Below are positions 50,857-60,028 of a stretch of 64,000 nt of DNA, in pieces. This stretch comes from Streptococcus parapneumoniae (lineage in GTDB: Bacteria > Bacillota > Bacilli > Lactobacillales > Streptococcaceae), in NCBI RefSeq assembly GCF_037076355.1, contig NZ_AP026968.1, positions 1,938,501 to 2,002,500 on the forward strand, written 5' to 3'. The notes under the pieces were generated by a model. The model searched no databases. It saw nothing but the letters and a program-made list of their open reading frames with translations, and was not told where the DNA came from. Numbering within the stretch: position 1 is the stretch's first letter; each line of letters starts with the position of its first letter. Made by a program: the position numbers and the translations under genes.

Positions 50857-51792
50857 CTAAAACTTACTCCCAAATTTTTTTGTAGGTAAATAAAATTCAG
50901 CATAAGGTTTCTCTAACACATACAATGATATAAACTGACATGATAAAAAATGAACATAACGAATATTATTTTCTGAAATTTCACAAATTTTCCCGTGTGC
51001 TATACTATTTCTAATATCGACTAATTCATGAATTATTCTACTATTAATTTCAAAAAATTTTGTTTTAATCTTCGGATTCAGAAATTCATAATTTTCAGCT
51101 ATTTTTATTTTTAGTTGATTCCATGCTAGTAATATCCTTGTATAATTTCGACCTTTAAGAAACCTATCTAAAGAGTTTATAAGATCTCCAGATAAATTAT
51201 CTATAGAATCTATATCTAATTCTGTTGATAGTGAATCAGTTAATAAATTATTTAAAAATGATTGTGTTTGAACTTTACGTTGTTGGTGTTTAGTTTTATA
51301 GAATAATCTTTCTCTTTCTATCACTAGTTTAGCAATTATCTCAATTGGTTTGAAACACATCAAAAATTCATCTTCAATATATTCTCTGTATTCATGTTGC
51401 AAACCAATACTATACATTCTCATTAAATCTAATATAAGTTGACGTTTTTTTCTATTTTTCTTTCTATTTAAACTATTTTCAATTATTTGCAATTTTGTTA
51501 GCCATTGAGACATCTTATCTTGTTGTTTTACCTCTGGTAAAACTTCATTGTATTTTGATATACTTCTTATAACAAGAGGTATATTAGTAAAAAATGACAA
51601 AATAGTTAAGCACTCTTCAATGTTTTGCTTTTGATCTGAAATGACTTGCAAATACTTATTTTCCTTAGTATATATGAACTTTAAAGTACATCTCCAAAAT
51701 TTGAAGCATGCTCCGTTAGGTAAATCAAAGGCCGTTCCCCATGTATCCCATATATCATCGAACTCATTAAAATCTATTATTGCCGTATACAT
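50857..51792 (-). CDS. HEPN-like domain protein, possible defence or RNase gene
   Basis: A 311-residue, mostly helical protein without signal or membrane segment. Near the C-terminus, VDIRNSIAHGK has Arg261 and His266 in the R-x4-H arrangement of HEPN-fold RNases and HEPN-like ApeA domains, where the R-N...H-G pattern forms the active site. The upstream CFKPIEIIAKLVIERERLFY fits the preceding HEPN helix. The N-terminal ~90 residues (DFNEFDDIWDTWGTAFDLPN) look like a separate beta-rich domain. AAAGGAGC precedes the ATG. It sits as a single gene in an integrative-element remnant, next to a broken phage-type repressor. Antiphage function is inference. Confidence 0.7.
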   Translation of the reverse strand: MYTAIIDFNEFDDIWDTWGTAFDLPNGACFKFWRCTLKFIYTKENKYLQVISDQKQNIEECLTILSFFTNIPLVIRSISKYNEVLPEVKQQDKMSQWLTKLQIIENSLNRKKNRKKRQLILDLMRMYSIGLQHEYREYIEDEFLMCFKPIEIIAKLVIERERLFYKTKHQQRKVQTQSFLNNLLTDSLSTELDIDSIDNLSGDLINSLDRFLKGRNYTRILLAWNQLKIKIAENYEFLNPKIKTKFFEINSRIIHELVDIRNSIAHGKICEISENNIRYVHFLSCQFISLYVLEKPYAEFYLPTKKFGSKF

Positions 51793-51857
51793 TAATATAG
51801 CTCCTTTATAAAATAAATATGTTATTTCAGTTTAAATATTCTATTAGACGATTACAT

Positions 51858-52194
51858 TTACAGTTTTTTATTTTCTTCCAAAATCTTTTTTCGTTCTTCC
51901 ATAAACTCAATCAACTTTTTCTTAAATACTTCCTTTTCTTTTCAGTCAATCCTTTTAAGTTCATACGGAAAAGTAATCCAATGTTGTCTAATTCATTTGA
52001 TTTTTCTTCTGAGTTTCCAACTAAATAGTCAACTGTAACATCCAATACTTGTGCAATCTTAACAAAATTTTCCTGTGTTGTTTTTTTAATCCACGTTCCC
52101 ATGAAACATATGCCTGTTGGGAAATTTCAGCTATTTGAGCTTGTGTTAGTTTTACTTGTTTCCTTAGTGTTTTCAAGCGTTCTGAGAATTCCAT
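51858..52194 (-). pseudogene. XRE-family repressor, broken by frameshifts
   Basis: Starts MEFSERLKTLRKQVKLTQAQ with good GAGG before it, then continues IAEISQQAYVSWERG, apparently lacking a few residues of the HTH. A frameshift near 52095 moves the frame to KKTTQENFVKIAQVLDVTVDYLVGNSEEKS, and a second near 51935 is needed to reach KLIEFMEERKKILEENKKL and the stop at 51858. Intact relatives are about 115-residue phage/ICE repressors. Its inactivation fits a dead element. Confidence 0.85.
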
Positions 52195-52272
52195 ATGTTA
52201 CCTCAAAAAATTATTTTAAATTCTTGTAGAAAAATGTTGACATCCACAACCATAGGTTATTAAATACAATTA

Positions 52273-52287
52273 ACAACTTTTAGTTGT
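52273..52287. promoter_or_regulatory. Palindromic operator candidate upstream of the broken XRE gene
   Basis: ACAACT-TTT-AGTTGT is a perfect 6-3-6 dyad. A related weaker dyad, ACAACC-ATA-GGTTAT, lies about 25 bp closer to the repressor gene, next to a TTGACA. Paired dyads in a repressor leader are typical of phage/ICE switch regions. The remainder of 52195-52551 holds no gene. Confidence 0.55.
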
Positions 52288-52551
52288 ATAGCGATTAAAA
52301 ATAATAACCTTATATTCAAGGCTAAATCACAATCTTTAAAAAATTAAATAAACAGTGTGTCTAACAACCAGAGGATTGATTGTCAAAACTACACTAAACT
52401 TCATACCTTTATTGTAAATGTTTTTGAAAAAAAGTCAAGTCCTTATATGGTTGAAGTGAAGATATAAAACATTTGGTAACTTTGTTTAAAATCTGTACTA
52501 TATACCATATATTTATTATAATATGCTTTTTTAAAACTAAGCAACTATATT

Positions 52552-52758
52552 ATGGATAATGCAGGATTCCATAGAATGGGTAAGCTAGAGCGCTTATGTG
52601 AATAATTTGGGCATAAACTTTTACCACTTCCTCCCTACTCACCTGAGTACAATCCTATTGAGAGAACATGGGCTCATATCAAAAAGCACCTCAAAAAGGT
52701 ATTACCACGTTGCAATACTTTTTTTAAGGATCTTTTGTCTTGTTATTATTTCAATTGA
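52552..52758 (+). pseudogene. IS630-type transposase, C-terminal remnant
   Basis: Reads MDNAGFHRMGKLERLCE, an in-frame TAA, then FGHKLLPLPPYSPEYNPIER and TWAHIKKHLKKVLP to a TGA at 52758. DNAGFH carries the second catalytic Asp and PPYSPEYNPIE the final Glu of the IS630 DDE transposase. The upstream half of the gene is gone. It resembles IS630-Spn1 of pneumococcus from memory; not verified by search. Confidence 0.85.
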
Positions 52759-52804
52759 CTATAATTTCCCTAAAACAATAAGGTAAACTTTGAGGTAAAC
52801 TTTT

Positions 52805-52840
52805 TAAAAAAACACCCCATGGTGTGAACCATGAAGTGTT
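52805..52840 (-). terminator. Hairpin terminator-like repeat between rpsI and the element remnant
   Basis: Minus strand AACACTTCATG ... CATGGGGTGTT then a T run. The same hairpin type lies after the GH31 gene (36711-36740), and a half copy lies beside the att remnant (49066-49080). Confidence 0.65.
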
Positions 52841-52970
52841 CCGAAACGTTGATAGTATAGTATTGATTAACGTTTTGAGCCAACTGGCCTTGGTCCGGTC
52901 GCAGCCACATTTGCAAGCGACTAAAGTCGCAACAACTGTGTCAATTGCACCAATTTAGTAAGAAAGTACA

Positions 52971-52998
52971 AAAAAGAACACCCCGAAAGGTGCTCTTT
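52971..52998 (-). terminator. Terminator of rplM-rpsI
   Basis: Minus strand AGAGCACC-TTTC-GGGGTGTTCT followed by TTTTTTG, 24 bp past the rpsI stop codon. Confidence 0.85.
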
Positions 52999-53021
52999 GT
53001 AAGTATAATAATTCTTTCGAA

Positions 53022-53414
53022 TTAACGTTTACTAAATTGTGATGCTTTACGAGCTTTCTTAAGACCTGGTTTCTTACGTTCAACTTTACGTGAGTCACGT
53101 GTAAGAAGTCCTGCGCGTTTCAATGAATCGCGGAAGTCTGGGTCTACTTGAAGAAGGGCACGAGCGATACCGTGACGGATAGCTCCTGATTGACCAGCGT
53201 ATCCACCACCTACAACGTTAACGAAAACGTCGTATGAACCTACAGTTGAAGTAACTGCAAATGGTTGGTTGATGACAAGACGAAGGTCAGCGTGTGGGAT
53301 GTACTCTTCAACATCTTTTTTGTTAACAGTGATTTTACCAGTTCCTGGAACAAGGCGAACGCGTGCAACAGCGTTTTTACGACGTCCAGTACCTGCATAT
53401 TGTGCTTGTGACAT
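53022..53414 (-). CDS. rpsI: 30S ribosomal protein S9
   Basis: Small-subunit ribosomal protein whose C-terminal tail reaches the P-site tRNA. The 130-residue sequence begins [20 protein letters not shown] and ends with the invariant [10 protein letters not shown] tail. It lies 18 bp after rplM in the usual operon. Its last 29+ bp serve as an integration site: a second copy of the tail with altered codons lies at 49107-49157. Confidence 0.98.
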   Translation of the reverse strand: MSQAQYAGTGRRKNAVARVRLVPGTGKITVNKKDVEEYIPHADLRLVINQPFAVTSTVGSYDVFVNVVGGGYAGQSGAIRHGIARALLQVDPDFRDSLKRAGLLTRDSRKVERKKPGLKKARKASQFSKR

Positions 53415-53432
53415 ACTTTATTGTTCCTTTCC

Positions 53433-53879
53433 TTAGATAAGTCCTGAAATGTCAAGAACTTCTGGTTGTTGTGCAGCGTGAGTGTGCTCAGCTCCAACAA
53501 ATACTTTCAACTTCATACCTTGAGCGCGTCCAAGTGTATTGTGCGGAAGCATACCTTTAACTGATTTCTCGATCAAACGTACTGCATTTTTAGAACGAAG
53601 TTCACCTGCAGAGATTTGTTTCAATCCACCTGGGTGGTTTGAGTGAGTGTAGTAGATTTTATCAGTTGCTTTTTTACCAGTCAATTTAACTTTTTCAGCA
53701 TTGATAACAATCACAAAGTCACCTGTATCAGTGTGTGGTGTAAATGTTGGTTTGTTTTTTCCGCGAAGTACGCTAGCAACTACTGCAGAAAGACGTCCAA
53801 GTGGTACATCAGTTGCGTCAACTACGTACCATTTACGTTCAACTTGGCCTGGTTTAGCCATAAATGTTGTTTTGTTCAT
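53433..53879 (-). CDS. rplM: 50S ribosomal protein L13
   Basis: Early-assembly large-subunit protein. The 148-residue sequence begins [20 protein letters not shown] and contains [20 protein letters not shown] and [12 protein letters not shown], the family signatures. First gene of rplM-rpsI; a structured leader upstream suggests L13 autoregulation. Confidence 0.98.
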   Translation of the reverse strand: MNKTTFMAKPGQVERKWYVVDATDVPLGRLSAVVASVLRGKNKPTFTPHTDTGDFVIVINAEKVKLTGKKATDKIYYTHSNHPGGLKQISAGELRSKNAVRLIEKSVKGMLPHNTLGRAQGMKLKVFVGAEHTHAAQQPEVLDISGLI

Positions 53880-53889
53880 GATTTCTCCT

Positions 53890-53992
53890 ATATATAGTTC
53901 GATTTTTGTTTACGGTGATGGGTGTTCCTTCCCATCGAAAAGTATTTGGAAGGTTCCGGGGCCTTTCAAATGGGGTAAACAATACCGCCTAC
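53890..53992 (-). promoter_or_regulatory. L13 ribosomal-protein leader (autoregulatory RNA candidate)
   Basis: The roughly 100-nt 5' leader on the minus strand has the pairable segments GTTTACCCCATTTGAAAGGC, CCCGGAACCTTCC, GGGAAGGAACACCC and CCGTAAAC. The outer GTTTAC/GTAAAC stem and inner CCTTCC/GGAAGG stem give a compact two-helix structure like the L13 leader of Firmicutes, to which L13 binds to limit its own synthesis. Assignment from layout, not covariance. Confidence 0.7.
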
Positions 53993-53993
53993 T

Positions 53994-54023
53994 ATAATAC
54001 CAAATTTCACCCCTAAAAGTCAA
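53994..54023 (-). promoter_or_regulatory. Promoter of rplM-rpsI
   Basis: Minus strand TTGACT (54023-54018), 18-bp spacer, TATTAT (53999-53994). The IS30-type element ends 90 bp upstream of the -35 box, so the promoter is left intact. Confidence 0.75.
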
Positions 54024-54113
54024 TAGATATGAAAAATATTTTTCTAAATGTAACTTCTCAAAGTAACTTCCACTTGCCTGACCAAAGTGGAAATTAGTCT
54101 AAAACGGATTTTT

Positions 54114-55375
54114 ATGGTGGAATTAAGTGTGAGACGTTTGAGTTAGAAACGAGGTCTACTATGACAAAACATAAACACCTTACCCTTTCAGACCGTAATG
54201 ATATCCAATTAGGTTTAGAGCGCAGTGAAACCTTCAAAGCTATTGGACAATCCATTCTAAAAGACCCGACTACTGTTTCTAAAGAAGTCAAACGAAACAG
54301 ACAAGTCCGAGAGTCTACATGCCATAACCTTCCTTGCCCTCTACTCGACAAAGCTCCCTTTGTCTGTAACGGCTGCCCTAAAAGAAGACAGAATTGTGGC
54401 TATAAGAAGATCTTCTACCTCGCTAAGCAAGCTCAAAAACAATACGAACAAACTCTTGGCGAAGCTCGTGAAGGAACTCCCCTCAATTCCAAGACCTTCT
54501 GGGACATGGACAAAGTCATTTCTGATGGGGTTAAAAAAGGACAACACATCTATCATATTCTCAAAACTCATAACCTTGATGTCAGCTCCTCAACTGTCTA
54601 TCGACACATCCGAAAAGGGTACCTATCTATCGCTCCGATTGATCTTGCCAGAGCCGTTAAATTCAAAGAAAGACGAAAAAGTAAGCTACCTTCCATCCCT
54701 AAAGAAGCTAAAAAAGGCCGTTCCTATGAGGATTTCCAAAACTATTTAGCACTGAATCAACTAGACTCTTGGCTGGAAATGGACACAGTTATGGGGAGAA
54801 TGGGAGGTAAAGTCCTACTCACCTTCAATCTATCTTTCTGTAACTTTATCTTCGCTAGACTTCTGGATAATAAAACTGCCCTTGAGGTTACCAAACATCT
54901 CTATGACATCAAGAACACTCTTCACCAAGCGGACAAAGATTTCTTCCAACTCTTCCCTGTCATTCTTACCGATAATGGTGGAGAGTTTGCCAGGGTTGAT
55001 GACATCGAAATGGATGTGCGAGGAGAGAGTAAACTCTTCTTTTGTGACCCTAATCGCTCTGACCAGAAAGGGAGAATTGAGAAAAATCACACGCTGATTC
55101 GCGACATTCTACCTAAAGGAACTTCTTTTGACAATTTAACTCAAGAGGACATCAATCTCGTCTGCTCTCATGTCAACAGCGTCAAACGTGCTGCTTTGAA
55201 TGGAAAGTCAGCTTATGAACTCTTTGCCTTTACTTATGGAGAAGAAATTCCTAAGCTTCTCGGCATTTCTAAAATACCTGCAGAAGACGTCTGTCAGTCT
55301 TCTAAATTACTCCAACATAAGTTCTAAAAACTAACCTAAAACCCTATTCAAACGTCTCACACTAACTTCCACCAT
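54114..55375 (+). mobile_element. IS30-family insertion sequence, apparently intact
   Basis: 1262 bp bounded by imperfect 28-bp inverted repeats, left ATGGTGGAATTAAGTGTGAG and right (reverse complement) ATGGTGGAAGTTAGTGTGAG, each continuing ACGTTTGA (26 of 28 identical). It encodes one full transposase. No clear target duplication was seen. Extra fragments resembling its ends (GTGGAA, GGAACTTA) lie on both sides (54060-54110 and 55376-55620), suggesting repeated insertion at one place. Confidence 0.85.
54161..55327 (+). CDS. IS30-family transposase
   Basis: A 388-residue DDE transposase. N-terminal helix-turn-helix (HLTLSDRNDIQLGLERSETF; KDPTTVSKEVKRNR), a Cys-rich segment (CPLLDKAPFVCNGCPKRRQN), a second HTH (LDVSSSTVYRHIRKGYLSI), then the catalytic core with SWLEMDTVMG (first Asp), VILTDNGGEFAR (second Asp) and DQKGRIEKNHTLIRD (Glu). 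The frame is intact with no stop or shift, so the element may be active. Confidence 0.95.
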   Translation: MTKHKHLTLSDRNDIQLGLERSETFKAIGQSILKDPTTVSKEVKRNRQVRESTCHNLPCPLLDKAPFVCNGCPKRRQNCGYKKIFYLAKQAQKQYEQTLGEAREGTPLNSKTFWDMDKVISDGVKKGQHIYHILKTHNLDVSSSTVYRHIRKGYLSIAPIDLARAVKFKERRKSKLPSIPKEAKKGRSYEDFQNYLALNQLDSWLEMDTVMGRMGGKVLLTFNLSFCNFIFARLLDNKTALEVTKHLYDIKNTLHQADKDFFQLFPVILTDNGGEFARVDDIEMDVRGESKLFFCDPNRSDQKGRIEKNHTLIRDILPKGTSFDNLTQEDINLVCSHVNSVKRAALNGKSAYELFAFTYGEEIPKLLGISKIPAEDVCQSSKLLQHKF

Positions 55376-55473
55376 AGCGGAACTTAATCTGAAACGCTTT
55401 CAGATAAGAGGATTTTGTGCGCTCTTTTTTTCGATTCATTTTGGCTACAAAAGCAATAAAATCAAGCATTAGT

Positions 55474-55521
55474 AAAACCAGTGGAACTTACCCTGACATG
55501 GATTTCCACTGGTTTTTACAA
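55474..55521 (+). terminator. Hairpin with T tail in the intergenic IS debris
   Basis: 13-bp perfect stem AAAACCAGTGGAA (55474-55486) with TTCCACTGGTTTT (55504-55516) followed by T residues. Within 55376-55760, which otherwise holds only fragments resembling IS30 ends and no gene. Confidence 0.6.
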
Positions 55522-55760
55522 TTTTTATCAGATTAACTTCCACTTCTACTAGCGGTGGAACTTAGTTTGGGAATTTACCCTCAAAGTAACTGAAAGTTAT
55601 ATAAGCAAGTTAATTTGGGAATTTACCTATTAACTTCGGGAGATTTTTGGGATTTTTTCCTTATTTCTCCCTGTAGCTAAAATCCTTTTCAAAAAATCAC
55701 CTTTTCTTGATTTTTAATCCTATTTGCTGTATGATAAGGGAAAAGAAAGGGGGCAGAAAT

Positions 55761-56039
55761 ATGGCTTTTACCAATACCCAGATGCGGTCGGCTAGTTTTG
55801 GCATTGTTACCAGCTTGCCTGATGATGTCATTGACTCTTTTTGGTATATTATTGACCACTTCTTAAAAAATGTCTTTGAATTGGAAGAAGAACTTGAGTT
55901 TCAATTGCTCAATAACCAAGGAAAAATTACCTTCCACTTCTCAAGTCAACACCTCCCTACAGCCATTGATTTTGATTTTAACCACCCTTTCGACCCTCTT
56001 TATCCCCCGGAGAGTTCTGGTTTTAGATATGGATGGTAG
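55761..56039 (+). CDS. DUF960 family protein
   Basis: A 92-residue cytosolic protein of the DUF960 family of low-GC Gram-positives, function unknown. MAFTNTQMRSASFGIVTSLP is the family start and FHFSSQHLPTAIDFDFNHPF a conserved middle. Start at 55761 follows AAAGGGGG. An earlier in-frame start exists but lies upstream of this ribosome site. Convergent with the fol operon and sharing its terminator. Confidence 0.8.
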   Translation: MAFTNTQMRSASFGIVTSLPDDVIDSFWYIIDHFLKNVFELEEELEFQLLNNQGKITFHFSSQHLPTAIDFDFNHPFDPLYPPESSGFRYGW

Positions 56040-56077
56040 AGAGACTATCCTCCTCCCAGAAGAAAATGACCTATTTT

Positions 56078-56124
56078 AAAAACTCTAGCCTTCAGTTGTA
56101 AGTGACTGAAAACTAGAGTTTTTT
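56078..56124. terminator. Bidirectional terminator between the DUF960 gene and folBK
   Basis: AAAACTCTAG (56079-56088) pairs with CTAGAGTTTT (56113-56122), with an inner TTCAGT/ACTGAA stem, T run on both strands. Confidence 0.85.
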
Positions 56125-56937
56125 CTATTGTTTCAAAGCATTATACAAGTTGCGAATAGGTTGCTTTAATATCGGATGGATAAAATGAGGCGCAATTTCT
56201 TGTAGAGACTCAAGAACAAAAAAGCGTTCCGCTATGTAAGGATGAGGCAAGATGAGGTCGTCTGTATAAAGAATCTGGTCCTCCACAAAGAGCAAGTCCA
56301 AATCAATCAAACGAGGTCCCCAATGCACTTCTCTCACCCGTCCCATCTCTGCTTCAATGGTTAACAAGGTTTCTAATAGCACTAGGGCAGGCAACCAGGT
56401 TTCTACTTCAACCACTTGATTAGCAAAGATATCCTGCTCAACACCACCCCAAGGCTCCGTCGTCAATACACTGGACTCTTTGAGAATATGGATACCTCGA
56501 TTTCGCATGTTCTCAATGGCTTGCTCCAAATTCGCTTGTTTGTCTCCCATATTGCTTCCTAGGGCGATAAAGGCCCGTTGCTTGCGGCGATGAATAGTCA
56601 CTGAGCAAGTGTCTAATGGCAAATGAACCGGTGCCCAAGGTTTTTTGAGTTCTAGCTTTATTTCTTGGACAAGAGGATAGACCTCAAAAGTACGTTCTAC
56701 CAGTTTGTAGGCTACCGTTTCAATCAAGTCCTCAGTTGTTTCCTGAAACCAAGCCGTCCACTGCTGACACAGTTCTCCATAATGGACAGAGGCTGTCAAA
56801 TCCAAGTCTGTAGCCGCCTTGGTCATATCATAGGATAGGATGGCTGAAACGACAAACTTCTGCCCCAATTCCTTCTCACTAGGAAAAAGACCATGATAGG
56901 CAAAAATTTCCAAATCCTTAATCTGCAGTTGATCCAT
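56125..56937 (-). CDS. folBK: Bifunctional dihydroneopterin aldolase / HPPK
   Basis: Two consecutive folate steps in one chain (sulD of pneumococcus). Residues 1 to about 120 are the aldolase ([20 protein letters not shown], catalytic His/Lys region); about 122-270 are the pyrophosphokinase ([31 protein letters not shown] with the metal-binding Asp pair). 270 residues, as in pneumococcal SulD. Last gene of the fol operon, but set apart from folE by a BOX element and a hairpin, which may lower its expression. AAAGGA precedes the ATG. Confidence 0.95.
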   Translation of the reverse strand: MDQLQIKDLEIFAYHGLFPSEKELGQKFVVSAILSYDMTKAATDLDLTASVHYGELCQQWTAWFQETTEDLIETVAYKLVERTFEVYPLVQEIKLELKKPWAPVHLPLDTCSVTIHRRKQRAFIALGSNMGDKQANLEQAIENMRNRGIHILKESSVLTTEPWGGVEQDIFANQVVEVETWLPALVLLETLLTIEAEMGRVREVHWGPRLIDLDLLFVEDQILYTDDLILPHPYIAERFFVLESLQEIAPHFIHPILKQPIRNLYNALKQ

Positions 56938-56956
56938 AATGATTCCTTTCTAGAAA

Positions 56957-56980
56957 AATCCGCCCAAAGCGGATTCTTTT
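56957..56980 (-). terminator. Terminator-like hairpin directly upstream of folBK
   Basis: Minus strand AATCCGC-TTTGG-GCGGATT followed by TTTCT, only about 20 bp before the folBK start codon. It may attenuate read-through from folE. Confidence 0.55.
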
Positions 56981-57099
56981 TATACTCAATGAAAATCAAA
57001 GTGCAAACTAAGAAGCTAGCCGCAGGCTGCTCAAAACACTGTTTTGAGGTTGCAGATAGAAGCTGACGTGGTTTGAATTTGATTTTCGAAGAGTATTAT
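56981..57099 (-). repeat. BOX element, A-C type, inside the fol operon
   Basis: On the minus strand it begins TACTCTTCGAAAATCAAATT (boxA) and ends TTTCATTGAGTATA (boxC), with the CTCAAAACAGTGTTTTGAG hairpin. boxA starts inside or directly after the folE stop codon (57096-57098). No boxB module. Confidence 0.92.
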
Positions 57100-57650
57100 A
57101 GTCCCATTAAACGATAAGCCTGATCTCTAAGGTCCTTATCTGTTTCAAATAGACCACGAGCTACTGTCGTCAAGGTTGCAGTGCCTGGTTTTCTGACACC
57201 ACGCATGCTCATACACATATGTTCCGCCTCAATGACAACAAAGGCTCCTTTAGCACCTAGATAGTCCATCAAGGCATCGGCTACTTCGATATTCAATCGT
57301 TCTTGGATTTGTGGCTTTTTCGAATAAACTTCAACCGTACGGGCTAGCTTAGACAAACCTGCCACACGACCATCTGGAATGTAGGCAATATGTGCTCTCC
57401 CATAAAATGGTAGAAAGTGGTGTTCACACATAGTATGGAAAAAGATATCCTTTTCTACCACCATATTATCATCAATAATCTCAAAGGATTTTGACAAATG
57501 TTCCTCCGCTGTTTGACCAAGACCTGAAAAAATCTCTTGGTACATACGAGCCACACGAGCAGGTGTTTCCTGCAAGCCCTCGCGGTTAGCGTCCTCTCCG
57601 ACAGCCTCGATAATCATTTTTACAGCTGCTTCAATCTTTTGTGTATCCAT
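57096..57650 (-). CDS. folE: GTP cyclohydrolase I
   Basis: First committed folate step: GTP to dihydroneopterin triphosphate (sulC in pneumococcus). The 184-residue protein shows the zinc site [20 protein letters not shown] and [14 protein letters not shown] and the QERLN/IADAL region. It overlaps the 3' end of folC by 20 bp. Its last codons ...YRLMGL and stop abut a BOX element, so the original end could have been altered by the insertion, though length is normal. Confidence 0.97.
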   Translation of the reverse strand: MDTQKIEAAVKMIIEAVGEDANREGLQETPARVARMYQEIFSGLGQTAEEHLSKSFEIIDDNMVVEKDIFFHTMCEHHFLPFYGRAHIAYIPDGRVAGLSKLARTVEVYSKKPQIQERLNIEVADALMDYLGAKGAFVVIEAEHMCMSMRGVRKPGTATLTTVARGLFETDKDLRDQAYRLMGL

Positions 57651-58953
57651 TCTCGTTTTTCCTCTCCATCAGATAGGCTCTCACTTGGCTCAAGAAATAT
57701 AAGGAACCTGTGACAATCCTAACTGTTTTTTTCTCTTCTTTTTTATCTGTCAATTTCTGCTCTAGAAAATCCTGCCAACCTTGGTAGCTGAGATTTCTAG
57801 ACTTAGCTGCCTCTTCCAGCACGCTTTCATCAGTCGCCCGACTATCGTCAAAATGTGTCAGAGTAAGCTCGGTATCTGGCATGGTCCCCAGCAAGTCCAA
57901 CATATCCTCCAAGGCCTTGGTTTTGATACAGGTAAAGAGGATTTCCTTACGATAATCCGCAAAGCGTTCTTGCAAGGTTGCTAATAAAGCCTTGATAGCA
58001 TGGGGATTGTGGGCCCCATCCAAAATCAGCAAGGGGTCTCTAGACACAACTTCCAAGCGCCCCGGCCAACTTGTTTCTTCCAAGGCCTGAGCAAGCAAGT
58101 CATTACTTGCTAGTTCTCGACCATCCTCTTGACAAAATGTATCAAGTAAAGCTATAGTCATCCCAGCATTCTCTATCTGGTGCAAGCCAAGCAGGCCAGT
58201 CTGGAAGCGACCTTGTCTGAGAGAACTAGTATAATTAAAGACTTCCCCTGTCACCACACTTTCTTGATGACGAACCTGATAATCTACCCCGTAGGCAAGT
58301 CTCGGCGCATCTTTCCCTTCCGCAATGCGGTCAATCACAGCCAAAGCTTCTGGAGAAATGCGACCTGTCACCAAGGGAACTCCTTGTTTGATAATACCAG
58401 CTTTCTGCTCTGCTATGGCCTCCAAGGTGTCACCAAGTAGGGCTACATGGTCCAGTCCAATAGTCGTGATGCCTGTTAGAATAGGCTGGCAGACATTGGT
58501 ACTATCCAAAAGTCCACCCATGCCCACTTCCATGATAGCCACATCTACTTGCTCTGAGGCAAAGTAGTCATAGGCTATGGCTGTGATAATCTCAAACTCG
58601 GTTGTGCCCTGTAAATTAGCGGCCGCTTCTCCCTCCAGCAAAGACTGATAGTCTGCCATGAGGTCTTCTAGCCTAGCCTTGGGAATGGATTCCCCATTGA
58701 TGCTAATCTGGTCTGTATAATGAATGAGATAGGGCGAGCTGAAAACACCAACTCTCAGGCCTAGCTTTTCTAGCATATTTTTCAAAAAAGCAATGGTCGA
58801 ACCCTTGCCATTGGTCCCTCCGATATGGATGACCTTGAGTTTGAGATGGGGATTACCACGCAACGCTAACAGTTCCACCATTCGTTCCAAGCCAAAATGC
58901 GGTTGATCCGTCCGATAATTAGCAATCCACTGATTGTTTTGAATTTCTTTCAT
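57631..58953 (-). CDS. folC: Dihydrofolate synthase / folylpolyglutamate synthase
   Basis: ATP-dependent ligase that adds glutamate to dihydropteroate (sulB in pneumococcus). The 440-residue Mur-ligase-fold protein has the P-loop [19 protein letters not shown] (near 44-62), [33 protein letters not shown] and the C-terminal [11 protein letters not shown] motif. One base separates it from folP. Confidence 0.95.
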   Translation of the reverse strand: MKEIQNNQWIANYRTDQPHFGLERMVELLALRGNPHLKLKVIHIGGTNGKGSTIAFLKNMLEKLGLRVGVFSSPYLIHYTDQISINGESIPKARLEDLMADYQSLLEGEAAANLQGTTEFEIITAIAYDYFASEQVDVAIMEVGMGGLLDSTNVCQPILTGITTIGLDHVALLGDTLEAIAEQKAGIIKQGVPLVTGRISPEALAVIDRIAEGKDAPRLAYGVDYQVRHQESVVTGEVFNYTSSLRQGRFQTGLLGLHQIENAGMTIALLDTFCQEDGRELASNDLLAQALEETSWPGRLEVVSRDPLLILDGAHNPHAIKALLATLQERFADYRKEILFTCIKTKALEDMLDLLGTMPDTELTLTHFDDSRATDESVLEEAAKSRNLSYQGWQDFLEQKLTDKKEEKKTVRIVTGSLYFLSQVRAYLMERKNENGYTKD

Positions 58954-58954
58954 C

Positions 58955-59944
<990 letters not shown>

Positions 59945-60028
59945 CTATTTTACCATAAAAAGAAAAAAATGGACACGATTGCATTCATCTTTTTCCCAGT
60001 AGAAACAAGTAAGCAATTGTCAAAAATC

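Noticed and set aside
54100..55390. A target-site duplication flanking the IS30 element
   Set aside because: Bases next to the inverted repeats (TTT on the left, AGC on the right) do not match, so none is claimed.
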